Shown piece after piece: positions 8,855 to 17,661 of a stretch of DNA of 64,000 nt (positions are counted from its first letter, which is position 1; each line of letters starts with the position of its first letter). Made by a program: the position numbers and the translations under genes. The notes under the pieces are model-generated. The model did no database searches. It was given only the letters and a program-made list of their open reading frames with translations, and was not told the origin of the DNA. Origin of the DNA: Vulgatibacter incomptus. GTDB lineage: Bacteria; Myxococcota; Myxococcia; Myxococcales; Vulgatibacteraceae. Location of the stretch: contig NZ_CP012332.1 in the NCBI RefSeq assembly GCF_001263175.1, forward strand, positions 2,663,501 to 2,727,500, read 5' to 3'.

Positions 8855-10012
8855 CTACACGAGCGAGCGCACGATCCGCTCGCAGTCGTCGGCCGTGAAC
8901 GGCCTGGGGTTCGTGCGGTGCGAGGCGTCCTCCACCGCCTTCTCCACGATCGCCGGGATCATGTTCGGCACCACCCCGACGTCGGAGAGCTTGGGTGGGA
9001 TCCCCACCTCGCGGCAGAGGCTTTCGATCCGGGTGCACGCCCGGTCCGCCAGCTCGCGATCGCTTCGGCCCTTCCGATCCTCGCCCATGGCCTCGGCGAC
9101 CCGGGCGAACCTGGGATGGGCCTGGGCCTCGTTGAATCGGCAGACCGCGGGGAGCACGACGGCGTTGGTGAGGCCATGGTGCACGTCGGCCACCGCCCCC
9201 ACCGCGTGGGCGATGGCGTGGGCGGCGCCGAGGCCCTTGGTGAGCGCGATCCCGCCCATCATCGCGGCGGACATCATCTCCGTCCGCGAGGAGAGGTCGC
9301 CGCCGTTCTTCATGACGGCGGGGAGGGCCCTCGAGGCGAGGCGGATCCCCTCGATGGCCAGTGCGTCGGCGAGGGGGTGGTCGCCAAGGGAGACGTAGGC
9401 CTCGAGACAATGGGTGAAGGCGTCCATCCCCGTCCACGCGGTAGGCTTGGCGGGCAGGCCCGTGGTGAGCTCGGGATCCACGATCGCGCAGGTGGACATG
9501 AGCCGCGGGCTGAAGAGCACCGTCTTACGCTTGGTGTCGTCGAGGAGCACGACCGCGCTGCGGGAGATCTCGCTTCCGGTCCCGGCCGTGGTGGGGATCG
9601 CGATAAGCGGCGGCAGCTCCCCGGTGACGAAGCGCCCGCCGTCCGCGGCGTCGTCGTAGCGGGAGAGCGGCTGCGGGTGGTGGACCGCGAGGCGGATCGC
9701 ACGCGCGGTGTCGATCGGCGCGCCTCCGCCGATGCCCACGATGACGTCGGCGTCCAGCTCCCGGAACGCGGCGACGCCCCGCCACACGTCGGACTCGATC
9801 GGGTTGGAGTGGATCTCGGAGAAGACGCTGTGCGCGAGCTGCGCCTCCTCGAGCATCCTGCGGACGTGGTCGATGATCCCGGCGTCGATCACGCCGCGAT
9901 CGGTGACCACCAGGACCTTGAGGCCGCCCGCGAGGCGGACCTCCTCGGCCAGCTTGCCGATCGAACCCGCGCCCCAGACGACGCGGGTGGGAAACGAGAA
10001 TCGAGTGGGCAT
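8855..10012 (-). CDS. iron-containing alcohol dehydrogenase
   Basis: Group III metal-dependent alcohol dehydrogenase of 385 aa, oxidising an alcohol or reducing an aldehyde with NAD(P). Visible signatures: GIGGGAPIDTARAI for the nucleotide, TTAGTGSEISRSAVV, and the metal region with AHAIAHAVGAVADVHHGLTNA. Length and motif order are normal. It is 30 bp downstream of the glutamine-synthetase-like gene on the same strand and convergent with the 7.1-8.8 kb gene. Substrate cannot be told; the neighbouring aldehyde dehydrogenase suggests alcohol/aldehyde interconversion. Confidence 0.92.
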   Translation of the reverse strand: MPTRFSFPTRVVWGAGSIGKLAEEVRLAGGLKVLVVTDRGVIDAGIIDHVRRMLEEAQLAHSVFSEIHSNPIESDVWRGVAAFRELDADVIVGIGGGAPIDTARAIRLAVHHPQPLSRYDDAADGGRFVTGELPPLIAIPTTAGTGSEISRSAVVLLDDTKRKTVLFSPRLMSTCAIVDPELTTGLPAKPTAWTGMDAFTHCLEAYVSLGDHPLADALAIEGIRLASRALPAVMKNGGDLSSRTEMMSAAMMGGIALTKGLGAAHAIAHAVGAVADVHHGLTNAVVLPAVCRFNEAQAHPRFARVAEAMGEDRKGRSDRELADRACTRIESLCREVGIPPKLSDVGVVPNMIPAIVEKAVEDASHRTNPRPFTADDCERIVRSLV

Positions 10013-10042
10013 CTTCGGCCTTTCGCGCTCCCTGGAGGGAGC

Positions 10043-11617
10043 TCAGATGATCTCGAAATAGCGCTCGAGCTCCCAGCTCGTGACCGCGCGCTGGAACTGC
10101 CGCGCCTCCCACTCCCTCGTGCGCAGGTAGTGATCGACGAACTCCGCCCCGAGCAGCTCGCGGGCGTGCTCGCTCCGGTCCAGCCGCGCGATCGCCTCCT
10201 CGAGGGTCCGCGGGAGCGGGTGGGCTCCGCCGGAGGAGGCGTCGGCACGGGACGGCGGCGGCGGCTCGAGCTCCCGCTCGATGCCATGGAGGCCGGCGGC
10301 GAGGAGCGCCGCCATGGTCACGTAGGGGTTGGAGTCGGCGGCCGGCTGGCGGTGCTCGATCCTCGTGGCGTCGCCTCCGGTGATCACCCGGAGCGCGCAC
10401 GTGCGGTTCTCGTGGCCCCAGCTCGCGTTGAGCGGCGCCCACACGCCGGGCACGTAGCGTTTGTAGGAGTTCACGGTGGGGGCGACGAGGGCAGTGAGCT
10501 CGGGCATGAGCTCGACCTGTCCGGCGAGGAAGTGCCGCAGGGTGCGCGAGATCCCGCCGGGCGCCTTCGGATCCGAGAAGAGGTTTCGCTCGCCGTCGAG
10601 GCTCCACAGCGACTGGTGCACGTGCCCGGAGCAGCCGGGGAGCTCCGCGTTCCACTTGGCCATGAAGCAGGCCATCACCCCGTGCTTGCGGCAGAGCTCC
10701 TTGGCGGCGGTCTTGAACAGCGCGGCGCGGTCGGCCGCCTCGAGGATGTCCCCGTATTCGATGGCCGCCTCGTAGACGCCCGGCCCCGTCTCTGTGTGGA
10801 TCGCCTCGACCGGGATCCCGAAGCCGCGGCACCCCTCCACCAGCTCGTGGACCAGGGCGGCGTTCTCGGAGCTGCGCAGCCAGGAGTAGCCGAACATGCC
10901 TGGTGTCAGCGGGCGCAGGTCGCGGAAGCCCTTGCCGTGCACGCTCTCGGGCGTCTCGCGGAAGAGGAAGAACTCGAACTCGTAGCTGTACTTCGGCGCG
11001 AAGCCGAGCTCGCGGGCGCGGTCGGTCACCCGGCGCAGGAGCGCCCGGGGCGAGGCCGGATGAGGCCGGTCGCGCTCGTCGTAGAGGTCGAGGAGGAAGG
11101 CCGCCGTGCCGGGCTCCCAGGGGATCGTGCGAAAGGTCGAGAGGTCCACACGGGCCTTTGCGTCCGGGTAGCCCGTGTGCCAGCCCGTGACCTGCACGTT
11201 GTCGTAGAGGCGGTCCGAGCAGTCCCAGCCGAAGACCACGTCGCAGAAGCCCATGCCGCTCTTGGCAGCCGACGCGAGCTTGTCGAGGGAGACGTATTTG
11301 CCGCGGAAGACACCGTCGACGTCGAAGAGCCCCAGCTTCGCCGTGCTGAGCCCCTCCGCCCGGAGCCGCCGCTGCAGGCTCTCCGGCCCAGCGCCCTTCC
11401 CCGCCCGCTCAGAGCGTGTGAAGAAATCGGTCCCGCGTGAAGCGGGCCCGACTTCTTCAGCCGCGCTTCGCGCGATCGCACTTTTCTTTGGCTCCGCCTC
11501 CGGCTTCGCGTGCGCAGAACCGCTCTTCTTTTTGTCTGCTCCGCCTTCGGCTCCGCGAGGCTGCCTGGCCCTGCGCGCCTGCGTCCCCGACCCCCCGCGA
11601 TATCGCCTGGTCGCCAT
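10043..11617 (-). CDS. glutamine-synthetase-family ligase with a repeat-encoded N-terminal insert
   Basis: ATP-dependent gamma-glutamyl ligase fold, 524 aa. Family blocks are present: YEFEFF, TETGPGVYEAAI, SGHVHQSLW, NSYKRYVPGVWAPLN, ENRTCALRV and the C-terminal RIEHRQPAADSNPY. Sequence style suggests a glutamate-amine ligase of the PuuA/GlnT type rather than housekeeping GlnA. The only credible start is the ATG at 11617, with GGGAGG 5 nt upstream. Residues about 21-70 are encoded by an in-frame copy of the structured dispersed repeat (11409-11557), giving a basic, low-complexity insert before the true domain begins near residue 80. The Fe-alcohol dehydrogenase follows closely. Confidence 0.88.
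   Translation of the reverse strand: MATRRYRGGSGTQARRARQPRGAEGGADKKKSGSAHAKPEAEPKKSAIARSAAEEVGPASRGTDFFTRSERAGKGAGPESLQRRLRAEGLSTAKLGLFDVDGVFRGKYVSLDKLASAAKSGMGFCDVVFGWDCSDRLYDNVQVTGWHTGYPDAKARVDLSTFRTIPWEPGTAAFLLDLYDERDRPHPASPRALLRRVTDRARELGFAPKYSYEFEFFLFRETPESVHGKGFRDLRPLTPGMFGYSWLRSSENAALVHELVEGCRGFGIPVEAIHTETGPGVYEAAIEYGDILEAADRAALFKTAAKELCRKHGVMACFMAKWNAELPGCSGHVHQSLWSLDGERNLFSDPKAPGGISRTLRHFLAGQVELMPELTALVAPTVNSYKRYVPGVWAPLNASWGHENRTCALRVITGGDATRIEHRQPAADSNPYVTMAALLAAGLHGIERELEPPPPSRADASSGGAHPLPRTLEEAIARLDRSEHARELLGAEFVDHYLRTREWEARQFQRAVTSWELERYFEII
11409..11557 (-). repeat. structured dispersed repeat, copy 1 (inside a coding region)
   Basis: About 149 bp, minus orientation, nearly full length. 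It matches copy 2 at 60764-60910 along its whole length: two AGCCG(A/G)AGGCGGAGC units, a small CGCGCGAAGCGCG hairpin, then a 17-bp imperfect stem GAAGAAGTCGGGCCCGC with GCGGGACCGATTTCTTC. It lies wholly within the glutamine-synthetase-like reading frame and keeps it open. Confidence 0.85.
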
Positions 11618-11693
11618 GAGCGCCTCCCGGCTCCCACGGGGTGCGGCCGGGCGAGCCGGCGCTTACGTTAGGCACCCGGATCGGAGCCGAAAA

Positions 11694-12392
11694 GTGACCC
11701 TGCCGCGCCTCCTCCTGCTCAAGGCGGGAAGCACCCACCCCGACGTGGTCTCAGCCTGCGGCGACTACGACGAGTGGTTCCGGCGCGCGCTGCCGGGAGG
11801 GCAGTCGAGGTGCGAGACGGTCGCGGTATCGGAAGGCGCCGAGCTCCCGTCGCCCGAAGGCTACGGCGGGGCGATCATCACCGGCTCGCCCTCCGGCGTG
11901 CGCGACGAGGCGCCCTGGATGGAGCGGCTCTCCGTCTGGGCCCTCGGCGCCGCCGACGGGGGCCTTCCGATCCTGGCGGTCTGCTTCGGACACCAGCTCC
12001 TCGGCGAGGCCCTCGGCGGGCGGGTCGAGGCCTCGCCCCGTGGATGGGAGCTCGGGAGCGTCGAGGTGGATCTCTCGCCGGAAGGCCGGGACGATCCCCT
12101 CTTCGACGGCCTCCCCCCTCGCCTGGTGGTCGGAGCGACCCACCGCGACGAGCTCGTCCGTCCGCCGTCCGGGCTCGGCGCGCGTCGCCTGGCGTCGAAT
12201 GCCCACTCCCCATGGCAGGCGTTCTCCGCAGGGCCGCGGATCCGCGCGGTGCAGTTCCATCCGGAGGTGGACGCGGCGATCGCGAAGCGGGTGCTCGCCG
12301 TCCACGGGCTCGACGAACCCGTGCGCCAGAGCGACCACGGCCGGAGGATCCTCGCCAATTGGGATCGTCACTTCGTGCGACGGTGTTCCTGA
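11694..12392 (+). CDS. class I glutamine amidotransferase-like protein
   Basis: A 232-aa triad amidotransferase domain. The nucleophile elbow is VCFGHQLLGEALGG, and the second part of the triad is QFHPEVD near the C-terminus, so the Cys-His-Glu set is complete. It resembles stand-alone GMP-synthase-like amidotransferases that hydrolyse gamma-glutamyl amides. The GTG at 11694 was chosen because translation immediately gives the core strand LPRLLLLKAG; upstream frame passes through repeat copy 1. It is divergent from the glutamine-synthetase-like gene and convergent with the aldehyde dehydrogenase, which suggests a shared gamma-glutamyl-amine theme, unproven. Confidence 0.85.
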   Translation: MTLPRLLLLKAGSTHPDVVSACGDYDEWFRRALPGGQSRCETVAVSEGAELPSPEGYGGAIITGSPSGVRDEAPWMERLSVWALGAADGGLPILAVCFGHQLLGEALGGRVEASPRGWELGSVEVDLSPEGRDDPLFDGLPPRLVVGATHRDELVRPPSGLGARRLASNAHSPWQAFSAGPRIRAVQFHPEVDAAIAKRVLAVHGLDEPVRQSDHGRRILANWDRHFVRRCS

Positions 12393-12426
12393 TGGCTCGG
12401 CGGCTGCTTGATCTCGGTGGCGAGCG

Positions 12427-13854
12427 TCAGGCCCTCCCGGAGAGCACCAGCACCCGCGGCTCGGTGTAGTCCTCCATCGCGTAGCTCAGTCCTTCGCGAC
12501 CGAGCCCAGACGCCTTCACCCCGCCATACGGCATGTTGTCCTGACGGAACGTGGGATAGTCGTTCACGATCACACCGCCGACCTCGAGCTCCCGCCAGGC
12601 CTTCCGCGTGCGGGCGAGGCTGTCGGTGAAGACCCCGGCCTGCAGGCCGTACTGCGACTCGTTCACCGCTCCGAGCACGGCGTCGAAGTCATCGAAGGGC
12701 TCGAGGAGGATCACCGGCCCGAAGACCTCCTCACAGGTGATCCGGGCGTTCGAAGGCACCTTCTCGAGGATCGTGGGCAGCACGAAGGAGCCCCGCCGAC
12801 CGCCGCCGTGCACCGTGGCGCCGCCCCACTTCGCCTCGTCGATCCAGCTCTCGATCCGCTTGGCGTGCCCCTCGTCGATGACGGGCCCCACCACCGTGTC
12901 CTCCCGGGACGGGTCGCCCACCTTCAGCGCGTCGACCTCGGCGCGGAGCGTCTCGCGGAACGCCTCGTACACCGACGCCTCCACGTAGATCCGCTGCACG
13001 GCGATGCAGACCTGACCGGCGTAGACCATGCCGCCGTGGGCGCAGCGTCTCGCCGCCCAGGCCAGGTTCGCGTCTGCGCAGACGATCGCCGCGGCGTTTC
13101 CCCCCAGCTCGAGCACCACCTTCGCGCGCCCCGACTTCGCCTTGAGGGCCCAGCCGACGGGCGCGCTCCCGGTGAACGAGAGGATGGCGACCCGCCGATC
13201 GGTGGCGAGGATCTCGGCCACCTCGTTGCCGCAGGGCACCACCTGGAACAGGCCGTCGGGCACGCCCAGGCCGTGGACGATCTCCGCCAGGATGCAGGCT
13301 GCCGAGGGCGCCTGGGGAGGCGGCTTCCAGATCACCGGCGACCCGACGGCCAGCGCGGGCGCCACCTTGTGTGCGCCCAGGTTGAGCGGGAAGTTGAACG
13401 GGGAGATCGCGACCACCACGCCCGCGGGAACGCGCCGGGTGATCGCCTCGTAGCCGACCGTGGCGGGGTCGAGGTCGATTGGAACCACCTTGCCCGCAAA
13501 GCGGGTCGCCTCCGCCGCCGCCAGCGTGAAGGTGGCGATCGCCCGCTTCACCTCGGCGCGGGCGATGGCGATCGGCTTGCCCGCCTCGTCGCAGATCGAT
13601 CGCGCGAGCTCCTCCGCGCGCTCGCGGATCCCGTTCGCGACCCCTTCGCAGAGCTCCCGCCGGCGCCCGGCCGGGAGCGCCTGTCCCGCGCGCCTCGCCG
13701 CGAAGGCCGCCGCGAGCGCGCCCGCAGCCTCCCCCGGTCCCGCCTGCGAAACCCGCGCGACCACGCGGCCGTCCCAGGGGCTGCGGATCTCCCGAACCTC
13801 GTTTCCCTCGGGGAAGGCACCGGAGATGTAGGGGCGCCTGAGCGGAACGTTCAT
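12427..13854 (-). CDS. aldehyde dehydrogenase family protein
   Basis: NAD(P)-dependent aldehyde dehydrogenase of 475 aa, normal family length. Visible features: the cofactor region SPFNFPLNLGAHKVAPALA, the general-base glutamate in VLELGGN, the catalytic cysteine in YAGQVCIAVQR and the EEVFGPV motif. It is close in style to non-phosphorylating glyceraldehyde-3-phosphate, lactaldehyde and sulfoacetaldehyde dehydrogenases, so the substrate is open. ATG at 13854. Its neighbours encode a ligase, an amidotransferase and an alcohol dehydrogenase. Confidence 0.92.
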   Translation of the reverse strand: MNVPLRRPYISGAFPEGNEVREIRSPWDGRVVARVSQAGPGEAAGALAAAFAARRAGQALPAGRRRELCEGVANGIRERAEELARSICDEAGKPIAIARAEVKRAIATFTLAAAEATRFAGKVVPIDLDPATVGYEAITRRVPAGVVVAISPFNFPLNLGAHKVAPALAVGSPVIWKPPPQAPSAACILAEIVHGLGVPDGLFQVVPCGNEVAEILATDRRVAILSFTGSAPVGWALKAKSGRAKVVLELGGNAAAIVCADANLAWAARRCAHGGMVYAGQVCIAVQRIYVEASVYEAFRETLRAEVDALKVGDPSREDTVVGPVIDEGHAKRIESWIDEAKWGGATVHGGGRRGSFVLPTILEKVPSNARITCEEVFGPVILLEPFDDFDAVLGAVNESQYGLQAGVFTDSLARTRKAWRELEVGGVIVNDYPTFRQDNMPYGGVKASGLGREGLSYAMEDYTEPRVLVLSGRA

Positions 13855-13960
13855 CCTTGGGCCTCCGAATGCGCTCCTATCTACCAGACCGTGGAGGCGC
13901 GCGCCGGCCCGCCGCTCGACCCGAATCGGGATTCACAGCGTGTGCGCCGCGTCGGCCCCT

Positions 13961-15229
13961 TCAGCGGCACTCCGTGTCGCAGATCCCGTCGTTGGGAAGA
14001 CACGCCCTGGCGACCTCGGTGCCGGCGTCGTCCCGGATCGACTTGCAGAAGAAGCCCTTCGCGCACTCCCGCTCGGCACACGAGGGAGCGCAGGCGCCGG
14101 CGTGGCAAGAGCCGCCGGGGCCGCAGGCCGGATCGAGCCCCTCCGTTCCGCACGGGGCGCAGTAGCGGGCGACGCGGTCGTCGTAGGCGGGCACGCAGCG
14201 GTTCCCCTCGCAGGCCTCGCAGATCGCGCAGACATCGGAGGTCTGACAGACGCCGGCGCCCGAGGCGCAGAGGCGCTCCGGCCCGCACCAGGTGTTGGGT
14301 GGGCAATCGGCGTTCGTCTCGCAGCCGTCCCGGCAGGCCCACCGCTGGTTTTCGTAGTTGCAGAGCTGCCCCATCGGACAGTCCCTCGTCGACGCGCACG
14401 TCGGCACGCACTCTCCCGCCCCGCCGGGAGCCGTTCGGCAGACCTTCGTCCGCGCACAGTCGTCGTCGGTCGTGCAGGTCTGCACCTTCTTGCAGATCGC
14501 GTTCACGCAGCGCATGCCCTGGGCGCAGTTGGCGTCGCCGAGACAGCTCGGCACGCACTCGAGCCTGGCGGGATCGCAGGCCTTGCCGGCGACGCAGCCC
14601 GGCTGCCGCGCGACGCAGCGGCGTGTCGCCGGCTCGCAGAGCTGGTCCCGTCCCTCACAATCGGCCGTGCTGGTGCACTCCTGCAGGGTGTCCGGGTTGC
14701 AGGTCGCGAGGGAGTCGCAGCTCTCGTCGGGGACGCACTGGCCATCGGCGCAGTGGGTTCCATACAGGCAGGGATTGCTCGTGTCGCAGGCCCTTCCGCA
14801 GAAGGCGGTCGCGGCGCCGTCCAGCCGAATGCAGGCGTTGCCCGCTCCACACTCCTCGTCGCGCTCGCACCTTCCGCAGTAGGGCGTCGGGACCTTGCAG
14901 ACCCGGATCGGCACGTCGCACCACTGTCCTCGACCGCAGTCGTAGCTCGTGGTGCACCCCGGCACCTTCGAGACGCAGCGGCCGCTGAAGGGGTTGCACT
15001 TGAGGTCGCCCTGGCAGGAGTCGTCGGAGGTGCAGATGCAGATGCGCCGCCCCGGATCGCAGACCAGGCCCGACCGGCACTCTGCGCGGACCGAGCACGC
15101 CTCGCCCGCCTCGAGGAGCTGCGAGCCCCCTTTGGAGCCGCCGGCCTCGGGCGCGGTGCATGCGGCGAACCCGAGGGTTGCAGCCAACACGCCGATCCAG
15201 AGCCGGAATCCCGTCCTCATCATCCCCAC
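13961..15229 (-). CDS. large cysteine-rich lipoprotein with repeated CxxDxxC modules
   Basis: About 420 aa. The N-terminus is a lipoprotein signal (hydrophobic run then LGFAAC lipobox), so it should be anchored in the outer or inner membrane facing the periplasm or surface. The rest is about a dozen short disulfide-rich modules of the type C-x(5)-C-x(4)-C-x(6)-C with Asp-Asp or Asp-Ser before the second Cys, as in secreted myxobacterial Dickkopf-like proteins. No catalytic motif. A promoter TTGACT-18-TACGAT is 12 bp upstream of the start. Function unknown. Confidence 0.85.
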   Translation of the reverse strand: MGMMRTGFRLWIGVLAATLGFAACTAPEAGGSKGGSQLLEAGEACSVRAECRSGLVCDPGRRICICTSDDSCQGDLKCNPFSGRCVSKVPGCTTSYDCGRGQWCDVPIRVCKVPTPYCGRCERDEECGAGNACIRLDGAATAFCGRACDTSNPCLYGTHCADGQCVPDESCDSLATCNPDTLQECTSTADCEGRDQLCEPATRRCVARQPGCVAGKACDPARLECVPSCLGDANCAQGMRCVNAICKKVQTCTTDDDCARTKVCRTAPGGAGECVPTCASTRDCPMGQLCNYENQRWACRDGCETNADCPPNTWCGPERLCASGAGVCQTSDVCAICEACEGNRCVPAYDDRVARYCAPCGTEGLDPACGPGGSCHAGACAPSCAERECAKGFFCKSIRDDAGTEVARACLPNDGICDTECR

Positions 15230-15240
15230 CGCCTGAGGCG

Positions 15241-15270
15241 ATCGTACGGCCGCCCGGAAATCCCAGTCAA
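15241..15270 (-). promoter_or_regulatory. sigma-70-like promoter for the cysteine-rich lipoprotein
   Basis: On the minus strand TTGACT (15265-15270) and TACGAT (15241-15246) with an 18-bp spacer, just upstream of the lipoprotein start. The short TTTGACACCAGCCA repeat lies immediately upstream of this -35 box. Confidence 0.5.
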
Positions 15271-15276
15271 TCGGCC

Positions 15277-15299
15277 CAGGTGGCTGGTGTCAAACGGTC
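15277..15299 (-). repeat. short TTTGACACCAGCCA repeat, copy 1
   Basis: A 23-bp stretch identical to positions 44046-44068, read on the minus strand as GACCGTTTGACACCAGCCAC plus CTG. It sits 7 bp upstream of a -35 box and directly abuts structured repeat copy 6. Confidence 0.75.
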
Positions 15300-15378
15300 A
15301 GAGCGGGTGAGAAGCGCTCCTTTTCATTTGCTCGCCTCCGGCTCGCGAGAGTTCGTGACTTCTTCACGAACTCTCAGT
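15298..15378 (-). repeat. structured dispersed repeat, copy 6 (partial, with terminal hairpin)
   Basis: Minus orientation. It shows the GCGAGCCGGAGGCGAGCAAA core and ends in CGCTCTGA. Its other end is a perfect 12-bp hairpin, GAGAGTTCGTGA (15347-15358) with TCACGAACTCTC (15364-15375). The same hairpin, with a compensated base pair, caps copy 3. It lies between the divergent lipoprotein and AI-2E genes. Confidence 0.75.
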
Positions 15379-15382
15379 CCCC

Positions 15383-16645
15383 TTGGTTGACCCCATCGTT
15401 CGCGGCCTTTACAAGTTCGACGTGAAGCCAATCCGCACCGTCGGAAGCCCCTCCTCCGCGCCGAGTCGCGCGGTCCTGGTCCGCGTCGCCGCCCTCTGGC
15501 TCGCGATCGCCGTGGCGCTCGTGGCCTTCCGGGGCGTCCTCTTCACCTTCGGCGGAGCGCTCCTCATCGCGTACCTCGCCGAGCCGATCGTCACCCGGCT
15601 CTCTTCGAAGCCGATCGGCGGAAGGACGCTTCCCCGCTGGGCGGGGATCCTCGCCGTCTACGCGGCGCTCTTCCTCCTCGTCTACGCCTTCTCGATCGCG
15701 GCGCTCCCCCAGCTCTATCGCGAGCTCGTCCGCCTGGTGGCAGAGGCCCGGGAGCTCCTGAACGAGCTCACCCCCGCCAAGATCTCGGCCTATACCCGGG
15801 CCGCTGAGGAGTGGCTCGCCTCCCGCGGGATCCCGATCGTCTTCGGCGACGGCGAGCCGCTACCCGCTCCGTCCGACTCCGGCCCGAAGCTCCACTTCGA
15901 CCTCGAGGCCACGCTCCGATCGATTGCCCTGACGAGCTCCACCTGGGCCCGCACCCACCTGATGGAGGTGGTCGGGGTCTCGCAGCGGATCGTCACGCAC
16001 CTCGTGGGCGGGATCTTCCAGCTCTTCTTCATGCTGATGGTGGCGGCCTTCGTCCTCCTCGACCCGGCCCCGATCCGCTCGTTCTTCCGCAGCCTCGTCC
16101 CCGTGCAGTGGGGCGCGGGCTTCGATTCCCTCCTCGCGCGGATCGACGACAAGCTCGCCGGCGTGGTCCGGGGGCAGATCCTCATCTGCCTGGTCAACGG
16201 GGCGCTCACCCTCGTCGGCCTGCTGATCCTGAAGGTGAAGTTCGCCCTGATCCTCGCGACCCTGGCGACCTTGCTCTCCTTCATCCCGATCTTCGGGACC
16301 GTGATCTCGACCGTCCCCATCGTGCTGGTGGCCCTCACCCAGTCATTTGGTACGGCCCTCGGGGCGCTGGGATGGGTCCTGGGAATCCACGGCCTCGAGG
16401 CCTACCTGCTGAACCCGCGGATCCTCGGCACCTCGGCCCGGATCCACCCGGTGGTGATCGCCTTCGCCCTCCTCGCCGGGGAGCGGACCTTCGGCTTCGC
16501 CGGCGCCCTCTTCGCCGTTCCCGTGGCCTCGATCCTCCTCGCGGTGTTCCTGCACTTCAAGGAGCGGGCGGATCGGCTCCAGGCGGAGGAGCTGGGCGCC
16601 GACGTCCAGTCCGACGCCAAGGAGAGCGCCGAGGCGGGCTCCTGA
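15383..16645 (+). CDS. AI-2E family transporter (YdiK/PerM-type membrane protein)
   Basis: About 407-420 aa polytopic inner-membrane protein. The early helix pair (VRVAALWLAIAVALVAF and the VLFTFGGALLIAYLAEP motif), a long periplasmic-type loop, then four or five C-terminal helices with FIPIFGTVIS and LNPRILG are typical of the AI-2E/PerM exporter family. Substrate is not known for most members. The start may be TTG 15383 or GTG 15422; neither has a clear ribosome site, and repeat copy 6 ends just upstream. The C-terminus is a charged tail. Confidence 0.9.
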   Translation: MVDPIVRGLYKFDVKPIRTVGSPSSAPSRAVLVRVAALWLAIAVALVAFRGVLFTFGGALLIAYLAEPIVTRLSSKPIGGRTLPRWAGILAVYAALFLLVYAFSIAALPQLYRELVRLVAEARELLNELTPAKISAYTRAAEEWLASRGIPIVFGDGEPLPAPSDSGPKLHFDLEATLRSIALTSSTWARTHLMEVVGVSQRIVTHLVGGIFQLFFMLMVAAFVLLDPAPIRSFFRSLVPVQWGAGFDSLLARIDDKLAGVVRGQILICLVNGALTLVGLLILKVKFALILATLATLLSFIPIFGTVISTVPIVLVALTQSFGTALGALGWVLGIHGLEAYLLNPRILGTSARIHPVVIAFALLAGERTFGFAGALFAVPVASILLAVFLHFKERADRLQAEELGADVQSDAKESAEAGS

Positions 16646-16761
16646 GCCGCAGCTGAGCGAAGGGTGGGCTCGTCCCCAGACCGGGGCCGCTCGCCTTCCT
16701 CGGCCGCTCCTGGGCCGCCGCGGGCCCGGTTCTCCCCTGGCCCGTTACGCCCCGAAAACGA

Positions 16762-16793
16762 AATGGGCCCCCTGCCGGAGCCGGGAGCCCATT
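16762..16793 (-). terminator. terminator after the pal-cpoB operon
   Basis: Hairpin arms AATGGGC (16762-16768) and GCCCATT (16787-16793) with a GC-rich inner stem. On the minus strand the second arm runs into TTCGTTTTC, the T-rich tract of an intrinsic terminator. It lies in the 194-bp gap between the convergent AI-2E and cpoB genes. Confidence 0.7.
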
Positions 16794-16839
16794 GGTTCGC
16801 GCCTGCGAGGCGGGCCCTGGGGACCCGCCATGCGGTGCG

Positions 16840-17655
16840 CTACTTCTTCTTGTTCTTGTTCTTCGAGAGCTCGGTCAGCTTGGCCTTGGCGTCCTTGCCG
16901 GCCTGCTGCCCAGGGTACTTCGCCGCCTCCTCGAGGAAGGTGGTCCCCTCGGGCGCGAGCCCGAGCTCGAGGAAGGAGAGCCCGAGCTTATAGAGCGCGT
17001 CCGGGAGGAAGCGGCTCTTGGGCCAGACCTCGCGCACCTTCTGGTACTCGAGGACCGCCGCCCGGTGCTTCTTCTCCGCGACGAGGCTGTCGCCGACGAG
17101 GAGCTGGGCCTGAGGCGCCAGGTCGTCGAACTTCCACTTCTCGATGAACTCCTGGAAGAGCATCCGCGAGGTGGCGTAGTCGCCGCGATCGTGGTGGCCC
17201 TTGGCCAGGTCGAAGAACTTCTGCTTGTCGGTGGGGCGCTCGACCGAGCCCAGGGCCTGCTTGGCCTCGAGCTTGCGCAGCGCGTCCTCGCCGCCGAGGG
17301 CGGCGACCCGTCGCTCGAGCTGCTCGAAGCGCTGGGAGACCTCCTCGAAGCGCCAGGTCACCTTCTCGAGCTCGCCCCGGAGGAGCTGGACCTTCCGGAC
17401 CAGGTCGTCCGTGGAAGCCGCCACCTCCGCGGTCGTGCGGGTGGCCGACTTCGTCATGCGGTCGAGGGTGCCGTCGAGCTCGTCGATCCGCTCCCCGAGG
17501 TTGCGCCGCGTCTCGTCCTGCTGAGCGCGGTTCTCGCGGGTGGCGTTGTCGAGCGTCTCGACCCGATCCTCCAGGCGGTTGCCCAGCCAGATCGGGTAGC
17601 AAGCGGCCGTCCCCCAGAGGAGGACGGCCACAGGGATGAGGCGAAGTCCGCTCAT
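16840..17655 (-). CDS. cpoB: CpoB/YbgF-like periplasmic coiled-coil TPR lipoprotein
   Basis: A 271-aa protein with a lipoprotein-like signal (GTAAC), a coiled-coil segment (about 25-125) that mediates trimerisation in YbgF/CpoB, and a C-terminal TPR region (about 145-260) ending in a Lys/Asn tail. In Proteobacteria CpoB coordinates Tol-Pal constriction with peptidoglycan synthesis. It follows the Pal-like gene by 6 bp on the same strand, and PBP1A is the next gene on the other side, which fits that role. TolA, TolB, TolQ and TolR are not in the window. Confidence 0.85.
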   Translation of the reverse strand: MSGLRLIPVAVLLWGTAACYPIWLGNRLEDRVETLDNATRENRAQQDETRRNLGERIDELDGTLDRMTKSATRTTAEVAASTDDLVRKVQLLRGELEKVTWRFEEVSQRFEQLERRVAALGGEDALRKLEAKQALGSVERPTDKQKFFDLAKGHHDRGDYATSRMLFQEFIEKWKFDDLAPQAQLLVGDSLVAEKKHRAAVLEYQKVREVWPKSRFLPDALYKLGLSFLELGLAPEGTTFLEEAAKYPGQQAGKDAKAKLTELSKNKNKKK

Positions 17656-17661
17656 CGAGAA

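Noticed and set aside
11253-11693. An N-terminal extension of the amidotransferase to 11253.
   Set aside because: It runs antisense through repeat copy 1 and the glutamine-synthetase-like gene; the family begins at 11694.
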